From positions 792,916 to 856,915 of the forward strand of contig NZ_QEHM01000003.1 of NCBI RefSeq assembly GCF_003116585.1: a stretch of DNA of 64,000 nucleotides, in the 5' to 3' direction. This document shows, one piece after another, positions 58,072 through 64,000 of this stretch. Origin of the DNA: Albibacillus kandeliae (lineage in GTDB: Bacteria; Pseudomonadota; Alphaproteobacteria; Rhodobacterales; Rhodobacteraceae). The notes beneath the pieces are model-generated. The model ran no database searches. It worked only from the letters and a program-made list of their open reading frames with translations, and was not told where the DNA came from. The position numbers and the translations under genes were made by a program. Within the stretch, counting starts at the first letter, position 1; every line of letters begins with the position of its first letter.

Positions 58072-59994
58072 CTAGCGGGACAGGCTCTGTGCCAGCCGCA
58101 TCAGCTGCACCGCCTCGGCGCGATAGCCATAGGCGTCTACGCCCCGATTGGCATTGGCGAGCGCGATGGCATCGTCCCACCCCCAGTCGCCGAGGTAGGT
58201 CGATCCGCGCAGCAACTGGCCGAACCCCGCGATGGCGGCCGCGAAACCGGCATCGGCCTGTGCCGGAAGGTCGGCAGTGATCGGCATCTCGATCAGCTGG
58301 CTGTTGTTCTCTCCCGGGGCCTTGTAGCGCAGCCGCAGGAAGCCGAGTTCGTCGGGTCCGGCCACCGCTGTCGCCTGCCCATAGCGCAGCGGATCGGTCA
58401 GTTGCGCCGGGGACCCGACCGGCGTGACCTCGTAGAGCGCGGTCACCTGAGTTCCGGCGCCGATCTCGCCCGCGTCGACCTTGTCGTTGTTGAAATCCTC
58501 ACGCCGCAGCGCGCGGGTCTCGTAGCCGATCAGCCGATACTCGGCGACCTCCGCGGGGTTGAACTCCACCTGGATCTTCACGTCGTCGGCGATGGGGAAC
58601 AGGGCGCCCGAGAGCTGGTCGACCAGCACCTTCTGGGCCTCGGACAACGTGTCGATATAGGCGGCGGTGCCGTTGCCGTTTTGGGCCAGCGCCTGCATCG
58701 TCGCATCGTCGAGGTTGCCGCGCCCGAAACCCAATACCGAGAGGTAGGTGCCGCTCTCGCGCTTCTGCGCGATGAAATCCTTCAGCGCCTCGGGATCGGA
58801 GAGGCCGACGTTAAAGTCACCGTCGGTCGCGAGGATCACGCGCTGCAGCGTTCCGTCACGCGCCATGCCATCGGCGACGGAATAGGCCTGTTGCAGACCC
58901 TCCTGTCCGGCGGTCGATCCCCCGGCATCCAGCCGGTTCAACGCGGAGAGGATGGTCTCGCGCTCGCTGGCCGGGGTCGGTGCCAGAACCTCGCCCGCGC
59001 TGCCCGCGTAGGTGACGATGGCAACCCGGTCCTCGGCCCTAAGCTGGCCCAGCATCAGGGCAAAAGACTGCTTGAGCAGCGGCAGCTTGTCCGGCTGGTT
59101 CATCGAACCGGAGGTATCGACAAGGAACACGAGGTTCAGCGGCGGGCGGCTGTCGGTCTCGGGCGTGGCGCCCTGAATGCCGATCTGAACCAGCTGCGTG
59201 CCCGCGTTCCACGGCGTCGGGCTGACCGAGACGGTGGGCCGGAACGCCTCGCCCGCTGCGGGGGTGGGATAGTCGTAGGGGAAGTAGTTGATCATCTCCT
59301 CGACGCGCACCGCGTCCTTCGGCGGCAGCTGCCCGTTGGTGAGCGAATTGCGCACCACCGCGTATGAGGCGGTGTCGACGTCGATGGAAAAGGTCGAGAC
59401 CGGATCCTCGGCAGCGATCTTCAGGGGGTTGTCGGACGCGTTGGCAAAGGCCTCGGTATCGGCCTCTGGCAAGGGTGCAATCATGTCGGCAGGCGCGGCC
59501 TTCATCAGCGTCTGGCCCAGTGTGCGGGACCGTGTCGCAAGTTCGGCGGCGGGGGCCTGAGGCGCGGGGGACGGCATCGCCACGGCGGGCGCTTCCAGCG
59601 CGGGTTCGGCCATCTGCCCGGCCGTTTCCTGCCGCGCGTCCTGCAGACCCATCGCATCGTCGGCCTCGCGCTCCTCGACGACAGCTGGGCGCGTCAGGTC
59701 GCGCGGCGACAGCAGGTCGCGACCGGCGGGCGACAGCACCACGAAGGCGACGGCGACGATGGCGGTGGTCGCGACGAGTCCGCCGCGTGTGGTCATGGTT
59801 GCAAACATCTTCCTAACTCCGCTCCAAAGGCCCCCACGGGGGCGATCGGAGTTGAGACGCGCCGCGTCGCGCGATCCTTGGAGGTCGGCGAAGTTTTTCT
59901 CGGCCAGCGCAAGATGTGCCGCCTTGACCGCGGGATCGGGGCGGGGTGTCGCGGCGTTCATCGCCGCCTTCAGGTCATCGAGATCGTCGGTCAT
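58072..59994 (-). CDS. Membrane-anchored VWA-domain protein (DUF3520 type), sigma-factor partner
   Basis: A 640-residue protein. Residues 1-71 are cytoplasmic and charged, 72-89 form one transmembrane helix (GLVATTAIVAVAFVVLSP), and the rest is outside. A VWA N-terminal region (TFSIDVDTASYAVVRNSLTNG ... EEMINYFPYDYP) precedes the VWA domain with an intact MIDAS motif VDTSGSMNQP (about residue 285), then a DUF3520-like C-terminus. The start overlaps the sigma-factor stop by 4 bases. The short cytoplasmic head before a single helix suits an anti-sigma role, which is inferred. Confidence 0.87.
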   Translation of the reverse strand: MTDDLDDLKAAMNAATPRPDPAVKAAHLALAEKNFADLQGSRDAARLNSDRPRGGLWSGVRKMFATMTTRGGLVATTAIVAVAFVVLSPAGRDLLSPRDLTRPAVVEEREADDAMGLQDARQETAGQMAEPALEAPAVAMPSPAPQAPAAELATRSRTLGQTLMKAAPADMIAPLPEADTEAFANASDNPLKIAAEDPVSTFSIDVDTASYAVVRNSLTNGQLPPKDAVRVEEMINYFPYDYPTPAAGEAFRPTVSVSPTPWNAGTQLVQIGIQGATPETDSRPPLNLVFLVDTSGSMNQPDKLPLLKQSFALMLGQLRAEDRVAIVTYAGSAGEVLAPTPASERETILSALNRLDAGGSTAGQEGLQQAYSVADGMARDGTLQRVILATDGDFNVGLSDPEALKDFIAQKRESGTYLSVLGFGRGNLDDATMQALAQNGNGTAAYIDTLSEAQKVLVDQLSGALFPIADDVKIQVEFNPAEVAEYRLIGYETRALRREDFNNDKVDAGEIGAGTQVTALYEVTPVGSPAQLTDPLRYGQATAVAGPDELGFLRLRYKAPGENNSQLIEMPITADLPAQADAGFAAAIAGFGQLLRGSTYLGDWGWDDAIALANANRGVDAYGYRAEAVQLMRLAQSLSR

Positions 59995-60533
59995 GTCCGA
60001 TCCTCCGTGGCGCGCAAGGCGGCCAGATGCTTCTTGGCTTCCGAGATGCGCCAGCTGATGGTGCCCTCGGAAACCCCCAGAATTTCGGCGGCCTCGGCGT
60101 GGGTCATCTCGTCGAGCACCAGTGCCAGCGTATCGCGCAGGTCGTCCTTCAAGCCGCGCATCGCCGTCATCAGCCAGTCCACCTGCTCCGAGGTCTCCTC
60201 GGCTTCGGCGCGACGGGCCAGTTCCCAGTCGCCCCAGCCATCGGCGGCCTTCGAATGGCTGGCCTGCCTGCGGCGACGGTCGTGGGCGGCGTTCACCGTC
60301 ACCCGGTAGAGCCAGGTCGAAAACCGCGACTGTCCCCTGAACCCGGACAGCTTGCCCGGCAGCGCGGCGCATATGTCCTGAGTCAGGTCCTCGGCTTCGG
60401 TCCGGCTGCCGGTCAGGCGAAAGGCGAGGCGGAACAGGCGGTCGTAGACCCGCTGCAACAACGCCGAGAAGGCCGCCGCATCGCCAGCGGCGGCCGCCTG
60501 GGCCAGTGTCTCGTCGCTCGTATCCATTCGCAT
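59991..60533 (-). CDS. RNA polymerase ECF-type sigma factor
   Basis: A 180-residue sigma-70-family factor with region 2 (YDRLFRLAFRLTGSRTEAEDLTQDICAALPGKLSGFRGQSRFSTWLYRVTVNAAHDRRRR) and region 4 (LALVLDEMTHAEAAEILGVSEGTISWRISEAKKHL). Regions 1 and 3 are absent, as in ECF factors. ATG 60533 follows AAGGAACGTG. It is translated in overlap with the membrane VWA protein, the usual place of an anti-sigma factor gene. Confidence 0.9.
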   Translation of the reverse strand: MRMDTSDETLAQAAAAGDAAAFSALLQRVYDRLFRLAFRLTGSRTEAEDLTQDICAALPGKLSGFRGQSRFSTWLYRVTVNAAHDRRRRQASHSKAADGWGDWELARRAEAEETSEQVDWLMTAMRGLKDDLRDTLALVLDEMTHAEAAEILGVSEGTISWRISEAKKHLAALRATEDRT

Positions 60534-60796
60534 CACGTTCCTTGGACGCGCGGCGACGGTCAATCCTTGGCGACCCCGGGAAGTTTTTTCGTCGCATCGC
60601 AGAGCGTGTCGGCGTCGGCGGTTTTCCGGCTTGACCTGTTGGTCCTCAGACCCTACTGCGCGCAACAGGCCACGGCGCCTGCCGCTCGCATCCCGGTGAA
60701 GTCCGTTCCCCTGACCCGACCGATTACGGTTCCGCGAACCGTCGGCAATGCGAGCCCCGACCTTTCCGAGCTGACGGAACCGGATGAGGTTGTGCC

Positions 60797-62140
60797 ATGT
60801 CGATGCCGTCGTCTTCGACCAATATCTACCTGACTCTGCCGCTGGGGCGGCTGTTCACGCGCACTGCGCTTCCCATCGTGGGTGTCATGCTGACTAACGG
60901 GCTGTTCACGCTCGTCGATGCCTACGTCCTTGGCATATTCGCCGGTGCGCAGGCGCTGACCGCCGTGACACTCGTGTTTCCGCTGACGATCGCGCTGGTC
61001 GCACTGTCATCGCTGGTGTCCTCGGGCTTCTCGAGCATCTACGCCCGGTCGCTGGGCGCGGGGGACCAAAGGCAGGCGCGCGAAGCCTACCACGGTGCGT
61101 TGCAACTTGGCTGGCTTTGCGCGCTGATCGTGAACCTGCTGGTCTGGACCGCCGGTCATCCGGTGGCGCTGCGCCTTGCAGACGGGGATGCCGCGCTTGC
61201 CGGGCTAGGCTGGCGATACCTTGCGATCCTCGCGGGGTTCGCGCCGGTAGCCTTCTCCCTCTCCGTCAATACCGATGCCCTGCGGGCCGAGGGGCGCATG
61301 GGCCTGATGACCGGCGCAATGGTGCTCTCCACGACTCTGAACATCGGGTTCGACCTGCTGTTCGTCGCCGGGTTCGGCTGGGGCGTAGCCGGGTCTGCGC
61401 TGGGCACAGTGCTGGCGCAGGCCCTGTCTCTGGCGCTTATCCTGAACCGGAGAGGGCATATAGGAACCCGGATGCGCCTGCAGAGTGCGCAGTGGAGCCG
61501 CATCCTTGCGCTCGGGGCACCCATGAGCCTTGGGTATGTCGGCCTGTCGCTCTCTTCGGCTGTCACGCTGGCTTGCCTGCAGGCTTGGGCACCTGAGAGC
61601 TACCCGGTGACGGCCGCCGCCTTCGGGCTGATCACCCGGCTCATGACCTTCCTCTTCCTGCCGCTGCTGGGTCTGAGCTTTGCCGCGCAGTCCATCATCG
61701 GGAACAATCACGGGGCCGGTCTTGGGCGCAGGTCCGTCCTCGCCCTCGTCACGGGCGCCTGCGTGGCCCTGGCCTATTGCTCCCTCGCGCAGACAGGATT
61801 CTTCCTGTTCCGGAACGAGATCGGGGCGGTCTTCGTCGCTGATCAGGGCATCGTGGCCGAGGTCTCCCGGATCCTGCCGGTGGTCACCATTACCCTGTTC
61901 CTGTTCGGACCCCAGATGATGATCGCCGCCTATTTCCAGGCGATCGGGGATGCGGCGCGTGCCGGGTTGCTGGGGCTCTCCCGGACCTTCCTCTTCGGCA
62001 TCCCGCTGACGGTGATCCTGCCCTTCTGGATGGGAGAGCCGGGCATCTGGTGGAGCGGTCCCCTGGCCGAACTCTTGGTGTTGGGTCTGACCATTGCTGC
62101 GGTTGCGAGCTACCGGAGGAACCGGCCGGTTCCCGCGTAA
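60797..62140 (+). CDS. MATE family efflux transporter
   Basis: A 447-residue membrane protein with 12 predicted helices in two halves. MATE features: TALPIVGVMLTNGLFTLVDAYVLGIFAGAQALTAVTLVFPL and AALGLITRLMTFLFLPLLGLSFAAQSIIGNNHGAG. It would export cationic or drug-like compounds with Na+ or H+ antiport. The 263-base region between it and the sigma-factor gene holds no ORF or clear structured RNA that I could identify. Confidence 0.88.
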   Translation: MSMPSSSTNIYLTLPLGRLFTRTALPIVGVMLTNGLFTLVDAYVLGIFAGAQALTAVTLVFPLTIALVALSSLVSSGFSSIYARSLGAGDQRQAREAYHGALQLGWLCALIVNLLVWTAGHPVALRLADGDAALAGLGWRYLAILAGFAPVAFSLSVNTDALRAEGRMGLMTGAMVLSTTLNIGFDLLFVAGFGWGVAGSALGTVLAQALSLALILNRRGHIGTRMRLQSAQWSRILALGAPMSLGYVGLSLSSAVTLACLQAWAPESYPVTAAAFGLITRLMTFLFLPLLGLSFAAQSIIGNNHGAGLGRRSVLALVTGACVALAYCSLAQTGFFLFRNEIGAVFVADQGIVAEVSRILPVVTITLFLFGPQMMIAAYFQAIGDAARAGLLGLSRTFLFGIPLTVILPFWMGEPGIWWSGPLAELLVLGLTIAAVASYRRNRPVPA

Positions 62141-62246
62141 CTTTGCCACCGGATTCGGCAGATCGGGGTCATTGCGCCTATATTGGGAGTCCCGGCCATG
62201 AGTCGGGAGCAACGCCAGTCAACGAATCCACGAGGAGGTTGGACCG

Positions 62247-62429
62247 ATGGAAGCGATGCAAGTGAGCGAATACGCGAGAGCGCTGTACCGGACCCATGGC
62301 CCCAAGGCCGAAGCGGAAGTCGCCCGCAAGATGCACGAGTGCCGCGAGGCGGGCCGCATCGAGGAAGCGGAGGACTGGAGTGCGATCCGGAGGGTCATCT
62401 CTGGCCTGCGCGGTCCCAGCCAGACCTGA
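62247..62429 (+). CDS. 60-residue hypothetical protein
   Basis: A small, charged, helix-rich protein (YARALYRTHGPKAEAEVARKMHECREAG...) with one cysteine and no signal. A strong GAGGAGG site 8 bases before ATG 62247 and a terminator directly after support a real gene. The family is unrecognised by me; similar short proteins occur in related genomes, to my recollection. Confidence 0.72.
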   Translation: MEAMQVSEYARALYRTHGPKAEAEVARKMHECREAGRIEEAEDWSAIRRVISGLRGPSQT

Positions 62430-62443
62430 CCGGACAGAATGCG

Positions 62444-62468
62444 AAAGGGGCGGCCGCGCCGCCCCTTT
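62444..62468. terminator. Bidirectional terminator between the small ORF and gabD
   Basis: AAAGGGGCGGC (62444-62454) and GCCGCCCCTTT (62458-62468) form a perfect 11-bp stem with a CGC loop in the 56-base convergent gap. A/T ends serve both strands. Confidence 0.85.
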
Positions 62469-62485
62469 CCCTTGCACAGAGCCTG

Positions 62486-63961
62486 TCAGAGGCTCATGCA
62501 GAGATATTTCATCTCCAGATAGTCTTCCATGCCGTGATGGCTGCCTTCGCGGCCAAGACCCGACTGCTTGACGCCGCCGAACGGCGCGAGCTCGGTCGAG
62601 ATAAGGCCGGTGTTGATGCCGACCATGCCGTACTCCAGCGCCTCGGCCACCTTGTAGACCCGCGACAGGTCCTTTGCGTAGAAGTAGGAGGCCAGACCGA
62701 AGATGGTGTCGTTCGCCATCTCGATCACTTCGTCCTCGGTCTCGAACTTGAACAGCGGGGCCAGAGGGCCAAAGGTTTCGTCCTTGGAGACCTTCATGTC
62801 CTGCGTCACGCCCGTGACGATGGTGGGCTCGAAGAAGGTGCCGCCCAGCGCGTGCTCCTTGCCGCCCGCGATGACCTTGCCGCCGTGCGAGGTGACGTCT
62901 TCGAGGTGCTCTTTCACCTTTTCGACTGCCTCGGCGTTGATCAGCGGGCCGGTGGTGGTGCCCTCGGCGAGGCCGTCGCCGACCTTCAGCTTGTTCACGG
63001 CCTCGGCCAGCTTGGCGGCGAAGGCGTCATAGACGCCGGCCTGCACGTAGATGCGGTTTGCACAGACGCAGGTCTGGCCGTTGTTGCGGAACTTGCAGAT
63101 CATCGCGCCTTCGACGGCGGCGTCGATGTCCGCGTCGTCAAACACGATGAAGGGCGCATTGCCGCCCAGTTCCATCGAGCACTTCATCACCTGATCTGCG
63201 GCCTGACGCAGCAGGATGCGGCCGACCTCGGTCGAGCCGGTGAAGGTCAGCTTGCGCACCTTGTGGTTCTCGCAGAACTCCTTGCCGACCTCCGAGGCGC
63301 GCTCGGACGGCACGACGTTGAACACACCGGCGGGGATACCCGCACGTTCGGCCAGCACCGCCAGCGCCAATGCCGACAGCGGGGTTTCGGAGGCCGGGCG
63401 CGCGACAAAGGCACAGCCCGCGGCCAGCGCCGGGCCAGCCTTGCGGGTGATCATCGCGTTGGGGAAGTTCCACGGCGTGATCGAGGCGGCGACACCGATC
63501 GGCTGCTTGATCACCGTGATGCGCTTGTCGCGCTGGTGGCCGGGAATGGTCTCGCCATAGACCCGCTTGGCCTCTTCCGCGAAGAACTCGACGAAGGAGG
63601 CGCCGTAGTGGATTTCGCCGGTGGCCTCGGCCTTGGGCTTGCCCTGTTCGGCGGTCAGGATGATCCCGAGATCCTCGGCGTTCTGGGTCATCAGATCGAA
63701 CCACTTGCGCAGGATGGCCGCGCGCTCCTTGCCGGTGAGCTTCGCCCATTCCTTCTGGGCCGCGTAGGCGTTGTCGATCGCCTTGGCGACCTGTGCGCGG
63801 CTGAGGCTGGCGACTTCGGCGATCACGTCGCCGCGCGCCGGGTTGGTGACCGCGAAGGTGCCGTCCTCGCCGTCGACCCATGTGCCGCCGATATAGCCCT
63901 TGGTGGCCAGCAGGTCGGGATCTTTGAGAAGGGATTTGAGGTCGGTGGTTGCGTCCAGCAT
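62486..63961 (-). CDS. gabD: NAD(P)-dependent succinate-semialdehyde dehydrogenase family protein
   Basis: A 491-residue aldehyde dehydrogenase. It has ITPWNFPNAMITRKAGPALAAGC, LTFTGSTEVGR (cofactor loop), the catalytic glutamate in MELGGNAPFIVFDDAD, and the catalytic cysteine in NNGQTCVCANR (about residue 290). This is the SSADH/GabD signature set. An AGGAGG site precedes the ATG near the window end. A role in 4-aminobutyrate or 4-hydroxybutyrate use is likely. It is not a convincing replacement for the missing BoxD, given the distance of more than 50 kb. Confidence 0.88.
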   Translation of the reverse strand: MLDATTDLKSLLKDPDLLATKGYIGGTWVDGEDGTFAVTNPARGDVIAEVASLSRAQVAKAIDNAYAAQKEWAKLTGKERAAILRKWFDLMTQNAEDLGIILTAEQGKPKAEATGEIHYGASFVEFFAEEAKRVYGETIPGHQRDKRITVIKQPIGVAASITPWNFPNAMITRKAGPALAAGCAFVARPASETPLSALALAVLAERAGIPAGVFNVVPSERASEVGKEFCENHKVRKLTFTGSTEVGRILLRQAADQVMKCSMELGGNAPFIVFDDADIDAAVEGAMICKFRNNGQTCVCANRIYVQAGVYDAFAAKLAEAVNKLKVGDGLAEGTTTGPLINAEAVEKVKEHLEDVTSHGGKVIAGGKEHALGGTFFEPTIVTGVTQDMKVSKDETFGPLAPLFKFETEDEVIEMANDTIFGLASYFYAKDLSRVYKVAEALEYGMVGINTGLISTELAPFGGVKQSGLGREGSHHGMEDYLEMKYLCMSL

Positions 63962-64000
63962 CGGGGCCTCCTGTTGATGGTATCGTTTCCCGCCTAAGAA

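Noticed and set aside
60534-60796. A riboswitch before the MATE transporter gene
   Set aside because: The 263-base region was read for known riboswitch cores (TPP, cobalamin, guanidine-like) and no convincing consensus was found.
62486-63961. The aldehyde dehydrogenase as the missing BoxD
   Set aside because: Its motifs are those of succinate-semialdehyde dehydrogenase, it is over 50 kb from the box genes and it has no TGCA-type operator.
1-64000. CRISPR arrays, insertion sequences or prophage
   Set aside because: No regularly spaced short repeats, transposase motifs or phage genes were seen on either strand.

Overview
The window looks like a chromosomal segment of a high-GC alphaproteobacterium of the Rhodobacterales (Roseobacter-type Rhodobacteraceae). 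The reasons are TRAP transporters, a BoxABC benzoate pathway with a BoxR-type regulator, a DUF599 protein, a small NDUFS6-like zinc-finger protein, a glcDEF glycolate oxidase, and a recurring GC-hairpin plus GAGTATTT...AAGATG intergenic repeat. No phage, transposase, integrase or CRISPR was seen. Coding density is very high: the longest gap without a gene is about 260 bases, and most neighbours overlap by 1-14 bases.

Aromatic-acid block (1-12.9 kb). The 3' end of a TRAP large permease is followed by a crotonase, a MarR regulator and a feruloyl-CoA synthase (hydroxycinnamate side chain). Next comes aerobic CoA-dependent benzoate degradation: benzoate-CoA ligase, alpha/beta hydrolase, DUF309 protein, then boxC, boxB, an unrecognised 58-residue four-cysteine protein, boxA, a benzoyl-CoA-type thioesterase and boxR. 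Paired TGCA half-sites 10 bp apart lie before the ligase, before boxC and before boxR, and are candidate BoxR operators. No boxD aldehyde dehydrogenase lies in the cluster.

12.9-22.7 kb. A YcaQ-like protein and a LacI regulator are followed by tRNA-Arg(CCT). A GntR/FCD regulator with a GNAT protein faces a polyamine-type ABC transporter operon that ends in a hydantoin/Asp-Glu racemase and a PuuE-like cyclic-amide hydrolase. This suggests uptake and opening of a hydantoin or ureide-like ring.

22.7-31.1 kb. This is a gallate-type lower pathway on the minus strand: galB-like hydratase, DoxX, a type I (VOC) extradiol dioxygenase, a RraA-type aldolase and a PrpF/GalD tautomerase. It is divergent from a LysR regulator with two HTH domains and a complete TRAP transporter. 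A 15-bp LysR box, nearly identical in both places, ties the operon to the transporter. The VOC dioxygenase sits where a LigAB/GalA enzyme would be expected, which makes this the most interesting system here.

31.2-38.9 kb. An acyl-CoA block holds two acyl-CoA dehydrogenases, an enoyl-CoA hydratase, a two-subunit biotin-dependent carboxylase and a beta-keto-acid cleavage enzyme (BKACE).

39.1-64 kb. Two endonuclease/exonuclease/phosphatase-fold proteins, one a 1408-residue extracellular nuclease with a recent 205-residue internal duplication, are followed by a zinc-finger protein, TetR plus MFS exporter, DNA polymerase I, DUF599, glycolate oxidase glcDEF, a secreted trypsin-like protease with a small secreted partner, Hsp20 with an RpoH-like promoter, a cytochrome P450, an ECF sigma factor coupled to a membrane VWA protein, a MATE transporter, a small conserved-looking protein and an NAD(P)-dependent semialdehyde dehydrogenase.
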